Source of the DNA: an uncultured Paracoccaceae bacterium
GTDB lineage: Bacteria > Pseudomonadota > Alphaproteobacteria > Rhodobacterales > Rhodobacteraceae
Direction of reading: 5' to 3'
DNA length: 64,000 nt
NCBI GenBank assembly: GCA_947497065.1
Contig: CANMEQ010000001.1
Coordinates: 324,208-388,207 of the forward strand
The notes beneath the pieces were generated by a model. It did no database searches and had not been told where the DNA came from. It saw only the letters and a list, made by a program, of their open reading frames with translations. Positions 45,213 to 54,103 of the stretch are shown piece by piece; the stretch's first letter is position 1, and every line of letters begins with the position of its first letter. The position numbers were made by a program, and so were the translations under genes.

Positions 45213-45566
45213 ATGCGTAAAACACCTATTCTGTCCCTTTTGCTGGGTGCGGCCTGCAGCGGTGAGGCGAACCATTTGGGCAATCCATTGGCCCTGCCCC
45301 TGAGTGGGATCGCCACCGGTTTGGGGAATGCGCGGTATAACCAGACCCGTGGGCAGGTGGAAGTGTTTGTGAAAACCAACCACCCTGCCCTGATTGCGGA
45401 CCTGCGGGCCGGTGGTGGGGAGAGCTTGAGCGCTGTGTATGATATTGCGGCGGTTCCCGCGCTGCGGCGGGCGCCGCATACGTTGCAGTTGCAATCTGAT
45501 CTACAGATTTATGAGGGGAACCTTGATGCTTTGGTTGTGGCGATCATGGTGGTGTCGGGGGGATAG
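45213..45566 (+). CDS. Small hypothetical lipoprotein
   Basis: A 117-residue protein with a short lipoprotein signal MRKTPILSLLLGAACSGE; the lipobox LGAAC puts the modified Cys at residue 15. The mature part starts NHLGNPLALPLSGIATGLGN and has no motif I recognise. The ATG at 45213 is chosen because it begins the signal peptide; the upstream open frame is unlikely to be coding. It converges on the DUF2059 gene with 29 bases between stops. Confidence 0.65.
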   Translation: MRKTPILSLLLGAACSGEANHLGNPLALPLSGIATGLGNARYNQTRGQVEVFVKTNHPALIADLRAGGGESLSAVYDIAAVPALRRAPHTLQLQSDLQIYEGNLDALVVAIMVVSGG

Positions 45567-45595
45567 GCCCACCGATACCGCCGAGCGGCCTGCCC

Positions 45596-46441
45596 CTAGA
45601 GCTCTTGGCTGGTCATTTCCAAGGCGGCGGCGCGGCCCAAGGAGCGGCTGATGCCGTTGAACAACCGATCAAAGCTTTCGAACATGGCGCGGTTGATGTG
45701 CCCGCCTGCCTCGGTTTCGGAAAAGGCGATGTAGGCTTCGAGATCACTGTCTTCTAGCGGTTGGTAGGCCATGAACAGGAAGGATTGAATCCAGTCGGTC
45801 GTGTTGGTGCGAATTTCGGGTTCTTGGCTCCAGACATCGGTGAGGATGTCCTCCTCGGTCAGGGCGCCGCCAAAGGCATTGCCATCCACGAGGCCGCTGT
45901 AGAAGGCGAGATTTGAGTTCAGGGCACCGGCGACATTGGTTTCGATCAGGTTGTTGACGGTGATGAAGGTTTGGATTTGGTCCATGCGCGGATCGTCTGC
46001 CGCGAGGGCTGTGGCGGCCATTTCTTCGCTGGCCTCCTCGACCGCGTCATCGAGCAGGGCTTCGCGGGCGCTGACTTCGAGCCCGATGATGGTTTGGCCT
46101 TGGTCGGAGCCGAAGAAATCGATCATCGGGGTGAGGTCAACATCGGCGAGCGAGAGCTCGAAGTCTTCGCGGACCATGCCGACCATCACATCGTAGGAAT
46201 AGATCCGTTCGACTTTGGAGTGCCATTCGTCTGTGGGCGGGCCTGCGAAGAGGTCTTGGCCGATGGTGTCGCCGTAGGAGAGCCCCTCTTCGCGCATGAT
46301 TGACAAGATGTCGGGCAAGCGCAGCAGATCGAACAAAACATCCGTGTCGCTTTGTTGTGCGGTGGCGGGCAGTGCGAAGGTGAGGGTTGCGGCGGCCGCG
46401 ATGAGTGGGGTCGCGATGCGGGCGTTGGATGGCATAAACAT
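45596..46441 (-). CDS. Exported DUF2059-domain protein
   Basis: A 281-residue protein with a signal peptide (MFMPSNARIATPLIAAAATL, cleavage near ALPATAQQ). The rest is acidic and helical. The C-terminal part (LEAYIAFSETEAGGHINRAM) fits a DUF2059 segment. Its function is not known; the family is found in the periplasm of proteobacteria. A second ATG 6 bases further in is a possible alternative start. Confidence 0.78.
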   Translation of the reverse strand: MFMPSNARIATPLIAAAATLTFALPATAQQSDTDVLFDLLRLPDILSIMREEGLSYGDTIGQDLFAGPPTDEWHSKVERIYSYDVMVGMVREDFELSLADVDLTPMIDFFGSDQGQTIIGLEVSAREALLDDAVEEASEEMAATALAADDPRMDQIQTFITVNNLIETNVAGALNSNLAFYSGLVDGNAFGGALTEEDILTDVWSQEPEIRTNTTDWIQSFLFMAYQPLEDSDLEAYIAFSETEAGGHINRAMFESFDRLFNGISRSLGRAAALEMTSQEL

Positions 46442-46530
46442 TGGGCCGAGATCCTTTTGTCAGTCGAGAATAGAAGTAAGGTCAAATGCGGCAACTTCCA
46501 AGGTGCCCCACGCAAATGTCAGGAAACCGC

Positions 46531-46559
46531 TTGCCCCTTTGAGTTTGCAAGATTAAGAC
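46531..46559 (+). promoter_or_regulatory. Predicted promoter of tRNA-Ser
   Basis: TTGCCC (46531-46536) and TAAGAC (46554-46559) are spaced by 17 bases, 19 bases before the tRNA 5' end. The TTGCCC -35 is the same as that predicted for ctaA. Confidence 0.4.
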
Positions 46560-46578
46560 GCCGCACGATCACACTTTT

Positions 46579-46670
46579 GCGGGCAGGTGCCGGAGTGGTC
46601 GAACGGGGCGGTCTCGAAAACCGTTGTACCTTCACGGGTACCCAGGGTTCGAATCCCTGTCTGCCCGCCA
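46579..46670 (+). tRNA. tRNA-Ser (anticodon CGA)
   Basis: A 92-base gene with acceptor arms GCGGGCA and TGCCCGC and an encoded CCA end, T-arm GGTTCGAATCC, and the long variable arm of serine tRNAs. The anticodon loop CTCGAAA gives anticodon CGA, reading UCG codons. Confidence 0.95.
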
Positions 46671-46673
46671 TGT

Positions 46674-46695
46674 CCCCCGCCCTGTGGTGCGGGGG
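46674..46695 (+). terminator. GC hairpin after tRNA-Ser
   Basis: A perfect 7-base GC stem (CCCCCGC and GCGGGGG, 8-base loop) begins 4 bases after the tRNA and is followed by GATATTT, so the T-run is weak. Confidence 0.5.
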
Positions 46696-46735
46696 GATAT
46701 TTAAGCCAGATTTAGGTGCGTGTACGCGTGGCGCT

Positions 46736-46806
46736 CTATGTCCGTGTGCGGCCGGTTTTGTCTTATGTCCGGGTCCGGCCGGTTTGATTTATGTCCGTGT
46801 GCGGCC
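46736..46806 (-). repeat. Three copies of the glpK tail (GRTRT-stop) in tandem
   Basis: The last five codons and stop of glpK encode GRTRT-stop (46789-46806). Just downstream in the minus direction, the same coding pattern follows twice: GGC CGG ACC CGG ACA TAA (46763-46780) and GGC CGC ACA CGG ACA TAG (46736-46753), at spacings of 26 and 27 bases. The copies differ at silent positions only. They are separated by short A/C-rich spacers and contain GGCCGG palindromes. Confidence 0.7.
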
Positions 46807-48255
46807 AATGGCATTTTGCCAGCCTTTGAAGCGGCGTGTGCGGGTGGCCTCGTCCATGTTCGGCTCGAAGGTTTGATCGAGCGCCCAGGCGGCGGCGAAA
46901 TCGGCTTGGGTTGGGTAGACCCCTGCCCGCATGCCTGCGAGCCACGCGGCCCCCAGCGCGGTGGTTTCGAGCACCTGCGGGCGGTCGACCGGTGCGCCGA
47001 TAATGTCGGACAGGAATTGCATGGCCCAATCGGAGGCGGACATGCCGCCATCGACCCGCAGGGCTGCGGCGGTTTCGGCGCCGTCCCAATCAGCGGTCAT
47101 GGCGTCAAGCAGGTCGCGGGTTTGGAAGCCGACGCTTTCGAGGGCTGCGCGGGCGAATTCGGCGGGCCCTGCGTTGCGTGTGAGGCCAAAGACCGCGCCG
47201 CGCGCTTCGGCGTCCCAATAGGGTGCGCCGAGGCCTGTGAAGGCGGGCACGAGGTAGAGTTCAACCGATGGATCGGCGGTTTCGGCCAAAGCTTGCGTGT
47301 CGGAGGCGGTTTCGATGATGCCCAAGCCATCGCGCAACCATTGCACCACGGCGCCAGCGATAAAAATGGAGCCTTCGAGGGCGTAGGTGGTTTGGCCGTC
47401 AAGCTGGTAGGCGATGGTGCCGAGCAGACGGTTTTTGCTTTCGACGAGATCGGAGCCGGTGTTGAGCAAGGCAAAACAGCCTGTGCCGTAGGTGGATTTA
47501 AGCATGCCGGGCTGGAAACAGGCCTGCCCGATGGTGGCGGCCTGTTGGTCACCGGCGACACCCAAGATGGGCAGTTCTGGGCCGAAAATATCGGTGGTGC
47601 CGAAATCTGCGGCGCAGTCGAGGACCTGTGGCAGCATGGACATGGGGATGCCGAGGCGGTCGCAGATGGTTTGGTCCCACACGCCGTCGCGGATGTTGTA
47701 GAGCATAGTGCGCGCGGCGTTTGTGGCGTCGGTCACGTGGCGTTTGCCGCCGGTCATGCGCCAGATGAGGTAGCAATCGACGGTGCCGAACAGCAGGTCG
47801 CCTGCGGCGGCTTTGGCTTTTGCGCCCTCTACGGTTTCGAGGATGTAGCGGACTTTGGTGCCGCTGAAATAGGGATCGGCCAGAAGGCCCGTGCGGTGGG
47901 TGATTTCGGCTTCGAACCCTTCGGATTTGAGGGCGTCGCAGAATTCAGATGTGCGGCGGTCTTGCCAGACGATGGCATTGTGGATGGGTTTGCCGGTGGT
48001 TTTGTCCCAGACGATGGTGGTTTCGCGCTGGTTGGTGATGCCGATGGCCGCGATGTCGTCGGTTTTGGCGATCACCTGTTTGCAGACGGTTTCGACGCTG
48101 GCCCAGATCTCTTCGACGTCGTGTTCGACCCAGCCGGATTGCGGGTAGATTTGCGTGAATTCCTGTTGGGCCACGTGTGCCACGGCCATCTTCTGGTCGA
48201 AGAGGATCGCGCGGCTGGATGTTGTGCCTTGGTCGATTGCCAAAATGTTGGTCAT
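46789..48255 (-). CDS. glpK: Glycerol kinase
   Basis: A 488-residue FGGY-family kinase that makes glycerol-3-phosphate. Motifs: [17 protein letters not shown] at the N-terminus, [11 protein letters not shown], and [17 protein letters not shown] with [15 protein letters not shown]. The C-terminus has [20 protein letters not shown]. No glpD, glpF or glpR gene lies alongside. It follows rlmE by 30 bases, so it may be on the rlmE transcript. Its 3' end is repeated downstream as described for 46736-46806. Confidence 0.95.
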   Translation of the reverse strand: MTNILAIDQGTTSSRAILFDQKMAVAHVAQQEFTQIYPQSGWVEHDVEEIWASVETVCKQVIAKTDDIAAIGITNQRETTIVWDKTTGKPIHNAIVWQDRRTSEFCDALKSEGFEAEITHRTGLLADPYFSGTKVRYILETVEGAKAKAAAGDLLFGTVDCYLIWRMTGGKRHVTDATNAARTMLYNIRDGVWDQTICDRLGIPMSMLPQVLDCAADFGTTDIFGPELPILGVAGDQQAATIGQACFQPGMLKSTYGTGCFALLNTGSDLVESKNRLLGTIAYQLDGQTTYALEGSIFIAGAVVQWLRDGLGIIETASDTQALAETADPSVELYLVPAFTGLGAPYWDAEARGAVFGLTRNAGPAEFARAALESVGFQTRDLLDAMTADWDGAETAAALRVDGGMSASDWAMQFLSDIIGAPVDRPQVLETTALGAAWLAGMRAGVYPTQADFAAAWALDQTFEPNMDEATRTRRFKGWQNAIGRTRT

Positions 48256-48285
48256 GTCTGTGCCTCCCTTAAGTGTCGGGAGCCT

Positions 48286-49020
48286 TTAGGCGTCCGACCC
48301 GCGGTAGCCTGTGGCCACCACAAATTTTTCGGAACTGTCCGACCGCGAGCTGGGCGGTTTGACGTTCACGACTTTATTGAATTTCTGTTTGAGCAGCTTT
48401 TGCAAGTCGCCCTCTGCGCCGCCTGCTAGGACCTTCGCGATGAAGACGCCGCCCTCCTCCAGGACGTCGAAGGCGAAATAGGCGGCTGCTTCGCACAGGG
48501 CCATGATGCGCAGGTGGTCGGTTTGTTTGTGGCCCGATGCGGAGGCCGCCATGTCGGACATCACGACGTCGGCTTTGCCGCCGAGCCATTCTTTGACTTT
48601 GAGGTCTGCGTCGTCTTCCATGAAATCGAGCTGATGCAGCTCGGCACCGGCGATCGGTTCCATTTCTTGCAGATCGACCCCGAGGATCGTGCCCACCGCT
48701 TTGCCTTTGCGTTCGCCCAGAGCGTTGATGCGCGGCACGGCCACCTGACACCAGCCGCCCGGAGCAGCGCCGAGATCGACAACTCGTTTGCCCGGCGTGA
48801 AGAACTGGAATTTTTCGTTCAATTCCAGAATTTTATAGGCCGCACGACCGCGGTATCCATCGGCCTTGGCCCGTTGGACGTAAGGGTCGTTCAGCTGGCG
48901 CTGCAACCACATGGTGGACGACATTTTGCGGCCCCGCGCGGTTTTCACCTTTACGGTGAGGTCACGCTGGCCACGGCCACTGTTGTTTTTGCCCTCGCGG
49001 GATGTGGGTTTTTTTACCAT
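48286..49020 (-). CDS. rlmE: 23S rRNA 2'-O-uridine methyltransferase RlmE (FtsJ)
   Basis: A 244-residue SAM-dependent methyltransferase acting on U2552 of 23S rRNA. The Rossmann motif [16 protein letters not shown] is followed by [29 protein letters not shown] and the [10 protein letters not shown] strand with catalytic Lys. A basic N-terminal tail ([18 protein letters not shown]) of about 45 residues precedes the core. It starts 21 bases after the aglK stop in the same direction. Confidence 0.94.
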   Translation of the reverse strand: MVKKPTSREGKNNSGRGQRDLTVKVKTARGRKMSSTMWLQRQLNDPYVQRAKADGYRGRAAYKILELNEKFQFFTPGKRVVDLGAAPGGWCQVAVPRINALGERKGKAVGTILGVDLQEMEPIAGAELHQLDFMEDDADLKVKEWLGGKADVVMSDMAASASGHKQTDHLRIMALCEAAAYFAFDVLEEGGVFIAKVLAGGAEGDLQKLLKQKFNKVVNVKPPSSRSDSSEKFVVATGYRGSDA

Positions 49021-49041
49021 GACACAGCGATACAACGGCGA

Positions 49042-50130
49042 TTAGCGGTAGTAAAGCGACTGACCGTTGTGGAAGATTTGGACCTTCTCGGGTTTGGCGC
49101 AAACCGCGACGGTATTTCCGCGCAGACCTTCGTGAATTCCGGGCAGTTTCGCCAGCATCGGATCGCCGCCGCCAGCGGCGTCAAAGTAGAGCAATGTCAC
49201 TTCTCCCAAGGCTTCAGTGAAGTTCACTGTGCCTTCGAAAATCGCGTCCCCTGCGGCGACGGTCAGATCTTCGGGGCGCACACCGATGTTGACCTTGAGG
49301 CCCATATCGGCGGCTTGGGTGGGCACGGCGGAGGTGGCGATGAGGCCGCTTTCGAGTTTGACCTTGGTCTGCGCGCCTGTTTCGACGATTTCGCCAGCCA
49401 GCAGATTCATCGCCGGAGAGCCGATGAACTGGGCCACGAATTCATTTTCCGGACGCTCGTACAATTCCAGTGGCGTGCCGACCTGCGCGATGCCTTTGTT
49501 GGCCAAGACCACGATGCGGGTGGCCAGTGTCATGGCTTCGACCTGATCGTGGGTCACGTAGACCATGGTGCTGTCGGGCATGGATTCTTTGAGCTGCGCG
49601 ATTTCGATCCGCGTGGCGACGCGCAAGGCGGCGTCGAGGTTGGAGAGCGGCTCATCGAAGAGGTAGACTTTGGGGTCGCGCACGATAGAGCGGCCGATGG
49701 CCACACGCTGGCGTTGCCCCCCTGAGAGGGCTTTGGGCAGACGGTCCAAGTAATCTTCGAGTTGGAGGATTTTGGCGGCTTTGGCGATGGCCTCGTTGAT
49801 TTCGGCCTTGGATTTCTTGGCCAATTTCAGGGCGAAGGCCATGTTGTCGCGCACGGTCATGTGCGGATAGAGCGCGTAGGATTGGAACACCATCGCGATG
49901 CCGCGCTGTGCGGGGGGCATGTCGTTGACGACTTCGCCGTCAATTTCCAAGGTGCCGCCGGTGATTTTTTCCAAGCCTGCGATCATGCGCAAAAGCGTTG
50001 ATTTACCGCAGCCGGAGGGGCCGACAAAGACGATCAATTCGCCCTGTTTGATATCCAGGTTGATGTTGTTGAGAACATTCACCGAACCGCCATATGTTTT
50101 TTCGACGTCCGTCAGTTTTAGGTTAGCCAT
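49042..50130 (-). CDS. aglK: AglK, sugar ABC-transporter ATPase
   Basis: A 362-residue MalK-type ATP-binding protein: Walker A GPSGCGKST, Q-loop, signature LSGGQRQRVAIGR, Walker B YLFDEPLSNLD and H-loop TH, then a C-terminal TOBE-like regulatory domain ending VCAKPEKVQIF. It powers the AglEFG importer. The ATG at 50130 gives the usual MANLKLTDVEKTYGG start. It follows aglA by 16 bases and is the last gene of the aglEFGAK string. Confidence 0.94.
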   Translation of the reverse strand: MANLKLTDVEKTYGGSVNVLNNINLDIKQGELIVFVGPSGCGKSTLLRMIAGLEKITGGTLEIDGEVVNDMPPAQRGIAMVFQSYALYPHMTVRDNMAFALKLAKKSKAEINEAIAKAAKILQLEDYLDRLPKALSGGQRQRVAIGRSIVRDPKVYLFDEPLSNLDAALRVATRIEIAQLKESMPDSTMVYVTHDQVEAMTLATRIVVLANKGIAQVGTPLELYERPENEFVAQFIGSPAMNLLAGEIVETGAQTKVKLESGLIATSAVPTQAADMGLKVNIGVRPEDLTVAAGDAIFEGTVNFTEALGEVTLLYFDAAGGGDPMLAKLPGIHEGLRGNTVAVCAKPEKVQIFHNGQSLYYR

Positions 50131-50146
50131 TTGTCCCTCCGTTCGC

Positions 50147-51802
50147 TCAAACCGGAACCGCAAAATGCGGCTGCCATGGTTCAAGGTGTAGTTTGCCGTC
50201 ATCCGTTTGCGGTGTTGCGCCCAAGTCTTCGCCGATCACGCGCCAAGACCCGTTTGGGGCTGGGATCGTGGAGGCTGTGTCGCTGAGGTTGAAGGCGCAA
50301 AAGATGGTGTCATCGCCAATTGCGCGTGTGAAATAGACGACATCGCCGTCGTGTTTGACGCCATCATGGGTGCCTTTGGCCAATGCCGGGTGCGCTTTGC
50401 GAAAGGCGATGGCGCGGCGGTAGTGGTGCAGCAAGGCGTCTGGATCGTCCTCTTGGACGGCGACGGAAAGATTGGCGTGATCTGTGCTGACCGGCAGCCA
50501 TGTTGTGTCGGCGGTTGAGAAGCCTGCGTGGGCGTTAGACTTTTCCCATGCCATGGGGGTGCGGCACCCATCGCGGCCTTTGAATTTGGGCCAGAACTGG
50601 ATGCCGTAAGGGTCTTGCAGGTCTTCATAGGCCACGTCTGCTTCGGGCAGGCCCAGTTCTTCGCCTTGGTAGATGCAGGCGGAGCCGCGCAGAGACATCA
50701 TTAGGGTGACGAAGAGCTCGAGGGCGGATTTTGAAAGGTCCCAGCGGGTGACGTGGCGCACAACGTCGTGGTTGGAATAGGCCCAGCACGCCCAGCCATC
50801 GGGGGCGGCATCATCGACGCGGCCCATCACATCGGCAACCAAGGCCGCATCGGGGCGTGTGCCGGAGAGGAATTCGAAGGCATAGCACATCTGCATCAGG
50901 TCATTGCCTGCGGTGTATTCGCCCATGATCTCAAGGCCCCGTTGGGCGTCCCCCACCTCGCCCACGGCGGCGGCATTGTACGGGTCCATCACCGCGCGCA
51001 GCTTGCGCAGGAAGTCGAGGTTTTCGGGTTGGTTTTTGGAGTAGAGGTGCTCTTGGTGATTATAGGGGTTCACCGAGGGCGCGATTGTGCTGTTGCGTTT
51101 GTCCGCCGGAAGGGCCGGATTGTCGCGCAGCTGTTGGTCGTGCATGTAGAAGTTGATCGTGTCGAGGCGGAAGCCATCGACGCCGCGATCGAGCCAGAAG
51201 CGTGCCACGTCGAGCAGTGCGTCTTGGACGGCGGGTTCCCAGAAGTTCAGGTCAGGCTGGGAGGTGAGGAAGCAGTGGTAATAATATTGCTCGCGCTCGC
51301 CATCCCATTGCCAGCCGGAGCCGCCGAAGATCGACAGCCAGTTGTTGGGCGGTGTGCCATCTGGTTTGGGGTCGGCCCAGACGTACCAGTTGGCTTTGTC
51401 GTTGGTTTTGTCGGCTTTGGACTGCTGGAACCACGGGTGCTGGTCGGAGGTGTGCGACAAGACCAGATCGATCATCACTTTGAGGCCCAGTTCGTGGGCG
51501 GTGGCGACGACAGCGTCGAAATCCGCCAAGGTGCCGAACATCGGGTCTACGTCGCAATAATCGCTGACGTCATAGCCGAAGTCTTTCATCGGCGAGGTGA
51601 AGAACGGCGAGATCCAGATTGCGTCGACGCCAAGGGAGGCGATGTAGGGCAGCCTCCCCACAATGCCGCCCAGATCGCCGATGCCGTCAGCGTTGCTGTC
51701 TTGGTAGCTGCGCGGGTAGATTTGGTAGATCACGGCACCGCGCCACCAGTCTTTGTCTTTCTCCAGTCGGGCGAGGCCCGCGACGTTTTCCATTTTGGTC
51801 AT
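50147..51802 (-). CDS. aglA: AglA, GH13 alpha-glucosidase
   Basis: A 551-residue cytosolic glycoside hydrolase of family 13 (oligo-1,6-glucosidase type). The four conserved regions are visible: DLVLSHTSDQH, GFRLDTINF with the nucleophile Asp, AVGEVGD with the acid/base Glu, and YSNHDVVRH. It cleaves imported alpha-glucosides to glucose. The ATG at 51802 is the first; MENVAGL at 51793 is an equally valid start. It lies 12 bases after aglG. Confidence 0.95.
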   Translation of the reverse strand: MTKMENVAGLARLEKDKDWWRGAVIYQIYPRSYQDSNADGIGDLGGIVGRLPYIASLGVDAIWISPFFTSPMKDFGYDVSDYCDVDPMFGTLADFDAVVATAHELGLKVMIDLVLSHTSDQHPWFQQSKADKTNDKANWYVWADPKPDGTPPNNWLSIFGGSGWQWDGEREQYYYHCFLTSQPDLNFWEPAVQDALLDVARFWLDRGVDGFRLDTINFYMHDQQLRDNPALPADKRNSTIAPSVNPYNHQEHLYSKNQPENLDFLRKLRAVMDPYNAAAVGEVGDAQRGLEIMGEYTAGNDLMQMCYAFEFLSGTRPDAALVADVMGRVDDAAPDGWACWAYSNHDVVRHVTRWDLSKSALELFVTLMMSLRGSACIYQGEELGLPEADVAYEDLQDPYGIQFWPKFKGRDGCRTPMAWEKSNAHAGFSTADTTWLPVSTDHANLSVAVQEDDPDALLHHYRRAIAFRKAHPALAKGTHDGVKHDGDVVYFTRAIGDDTIFCAFNLSDTASTIPAPNGSWRVIGEDLGATPQTDDGKLHLEPWQPHFAVPV

Positions 51803-51814
51803 ATCCTGAACCTA

Positions 51815-52969
51815 TTATTTAACCGAGCCGGCCAGCAGGCCGCGCACGAGGTAACGTTGCATCATAAAGAACACCAACAGCGGCACGGCGATGGAGACGA
51901 AGGCGGAGGTCGCGAGGACCTCCCAGTCGCCGCCGCGGGTGCCCAGAAGTTCGACGATTTGTTTCGTCATCACAGTGGTTTGGCCTGAGCTGTCGATCAA
52001 GAACACCAAGGCCACGAGCAAGTCATTCCAAGTCCATAGAAACTGAAAGATCGCGAAGGAGGCCAAGGCCGGGAAGGACAGCGGCAGGATGATTTTGGTG
52101 AAAATCTGGAATTCCGTTGCGCCATCCACGCGGGCGTTTTCGATGATATCGCGGGGCAGCCCGACCATGTAATTGCGCAGCAAATATATGGCCAGCGGCA
52201 GGCCAAAGCCGGTGTGCGCCATCCAAACCCCCAGATATCCTTTGCCGATGCCGATGGCATTGTGCAGCGAGAGCAGCGGGATCAGGGCCAGTTGCAGGGG
52301 CACGACGAGCAAGGCCACGACTGCAGCGATCAGCAGCGCCCTGCCCGGAAAATCCATCCACGCCAAGGCATAGGCCGCAAAGGCCGCGATCAGGATCGGG
52401 ATGATCGTCGAGGGGATCACGACGGTGAGCGTGTTGAAGAACGCTTTGGCCATGTTTTCCGAATTGGTCGGGCTAAACAACACGTTGTTGTAATTGTCGC
52501 CGGTGAATTCAGGCGGCACGGTGGCCACCACGAACATCCGTTGGCCACGACCAGAGATTTGGTCGTCGTTGCCCTGCCAGATATAGGCGCCGTCTGTGGC
52601 CAGGGTGATGGTTTCCCCCTCGCCCAGATCAGCGGTTTCGCCCACGGCGTAGGCATCAGGCGCACGTGATGAGGTGCCCCAGCGGCTGATGTCAGCGGCT
52701 TCGCCCTCTTCAAAGAGGTTGCCTTCGACGGTGAAGACGCCTGTTGCGGTTTCGATCCGGAAATCATCGGGGTCGAGCGCGCGCAATTGCAGGGTTTGTT
52801 CGGCGGGGAACAACGAGGCCCACCAGCCTGAGGAGGTGATTTGTTCGTTCGTGCGGAACGAGGAGACGAACAGGCCCAAGGTTGGGAAAATCCACAACAG
52901 AACCAAGGCCAAGACCGACAGGTTCAACGCCCAGACGACGAGCGGCTTTTTACCGGCGAGACTATCCAT
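51815..52969 (-). CDS. aglG: AglG, ABC sugar permease
   Basis: A 384-residue inner-membrane protein. A first hydrophobic helix (ALNLSVLALVLLWIFPTLGL) is followed by a large periplasmic insertion of about 125 residues (about 45-170) that is common in AglG, then five helices with the EAA loop ENARVDGATEFQIFTKIILP. It pairs with AglF to form the channel. Its ATG overlaps the aglF stop (TAATG). Confidence 0.93.
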   Translation of the reverse strand: MDSLAGKKPLVVWALNLSVLALVLLWIFPTLGLFVSSFRTNEQITSSGWWASLFPAEQTLQLRALDPDDFRIETATGVFTVEGNLFEEGEAADISRWGTSSRAPDAYAVGETADLGEGETITLATDGAYIWQGNDDQISGRGQRMFVVATVPPEFTGDNYNNVLFSPTNSENMAKAFFNTLTVVIPSTIIPILIAAFAAYALAWMDFPGRALLIAAVVALLVVPLQLALIPLLSLHNAIGIGKGYLGVWMAHTGFGLPLAIYLLRNYMVGLPRDIIENARVDGATEFQIFTKIILPLSFPALASFAIFQFLWTWNDLLVALVFLIDSSGQTTVMTKQIVELLGTRGGDWEVLATSAFVSIAVPLLVFFMMQRYLVRGLLAGSVK

Positions 52970-53976
52970 TAGCGCATCTCCTTACGGGCGTTGTAGACGT
53001 TCCAGACGAGGATCGGCATGACCAGAAGCATGATGATCATCGCCGAGGCCGAGCCGATGCCCCAGTCGCGGGCCACGAACATTTTCGTATACATGTAGTT
53101 GGCCAAAACTTGGGTTTCCCACTGCCCGTTTGTCATGGCGAACACGATGTCGAAGACTTTGAGCGTGGCGATCGTGATGGTGGTCCAGACGACCACGATG
53201 GTGCTGGTGATTTGCGGCACCTTGATTTTAAAGAAAATCTGGAACGGGTTCGCGCCGTCGATCACGGCGGCTTCGATGGTTTCTTCGGGGATGCCGCGCA
53301 GGGCCGCGGACAGAATGACCATGGCAAAGCCGGTTTGGATCCAGATCAGGACGGCCATCAGGAAGAAGTTGTTCCAGAACGGGATGGTGAGCCATTGTTG
53401 CGGGGTGTCGCCGCCGAATTGCATGTAGAGCGCGTTAAGCACGCCGATCTGCGCCACATCTTCGGGACGGGCCTCATAGATCAGTTTGAAAATAACGGCT
53501 GCGCCCACGAAAGAGATCGCCATGGGCATAAAGATGATGGATTTGGCAATGTTGCCCCAGCGCAGACGGTCAGTCAGCTGGGCGGCCAACAGGCCAAAGG
53601 CGGTGGAGGCTGCGGGCACGACAACGAGCCACAGGATGTTGTTGCGCAGCGCTTCCATGAATTTGTCTTCGGCGAACATCTGACGGTAGTTTTTCAGGCC
53701 CACGAAGACATATTCGTTGCCGGGAATACGTTCGAGAAAGCTGAGCCGAAGGGTCGCGAAGACGGGGTATGCGAGGTAGAGGCCCAAGCCCAACATCGCG
53801 GGAAAGAGGAAAATCCACGGGCGGATCGCCTCGCGGCGGTTGATGTTTCGGCCAATGTTCGGGCCCGCTGCTGGAAACAGCACTTTATCAAGCAAGAGGT
53901 TGGCGCCGTAGAAATAGCCAACGCAGCCGGTCACGCCGATGACGATGGTCACAACCCCGAGTAAAGCTGGATGCAT
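52969..53976 (-). CDS. aglF: AglF, ABC sugar permease
   Basis: A 335-residue inner-membrane permease with six to eight hydrophobic segments and the conserved loop EETIEAAVIDGANPFQIFFK that contacts AglK. It ends NVYNARKEMR and its stop overlaps the aglG ATG. A perfect hairpin lies between it and aglE. Confidence 0.93.
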   Translation of the reverse strand: MHPALLGVVTIVIGVTGCVGYFYGANLLLDKVLFPAAGPNIGRNINRREAIRPWIFLFPAMLGLGLYLAYPVFATLRLSFLERIPGNEYVFVGLKNYRQMFAEDKFMEALRNNILWLVVVPAASTAFGLLAAQLTDRLRWGNIAKSIIFMPMAISFVGAAVIFKLIYEARPEDVAQIGVLNALYMQFGGDTPQQWLTIPFWNNFFLMAVLIWIQTGFAMVILSAALRGIPEETIEAAVIDGANPFQIFFKIKVPQITSTIVVVWTTITIATLKVFDIVFAMTNGQWETQVLANYMYTKMFVARDWGIGSASAMIIMLLVMPILVWNVYNARKEMR

Positions 53977-54047
53977 GAGAGCCCCTCCCCAAGACCAGGC
54001 ACCTTGCGCGGTGCTGGCAGAATTTGTCTCAGATAGACAGATAGAAT

Positions 54048-54082
54048 TAAAACGGATGGCGCACCCGATCGTGCGCCATCCG
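54048..54082 (-). promoter_or_regulatory. Hairpin between aglE and aglF
   Basis: A perfect 12-base stem (CGGATGGCGCAC at 54053-54064 and its complement at 54071-54082) with a 6-base loop is followed on the minus strand by TTTTAATTC. It lies in the 127-base gap between the binding-protein gene and the permeases. Such elements often reduce read-through or protect the upstream mRNA so the binding protein is made in excess. Confidence 0.7.
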
Positions 54083-54103
54083 AAAGGTTAGTTCAACGCT
54101 GAA

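Noticed and set aside
46720-48429. A 569-codon open frame on the plus strand opposite glpK.
   Set aside because: It is antisense to a complete glycerol kinase; the frame is long because of GC bias and codon usage, with no recognisable domain.
50753-51988. A 411-codon plus-strand frame opposite aglA.
   Set aside because: It is antisense to a complete GH13 enzyme and has no family-like segment.
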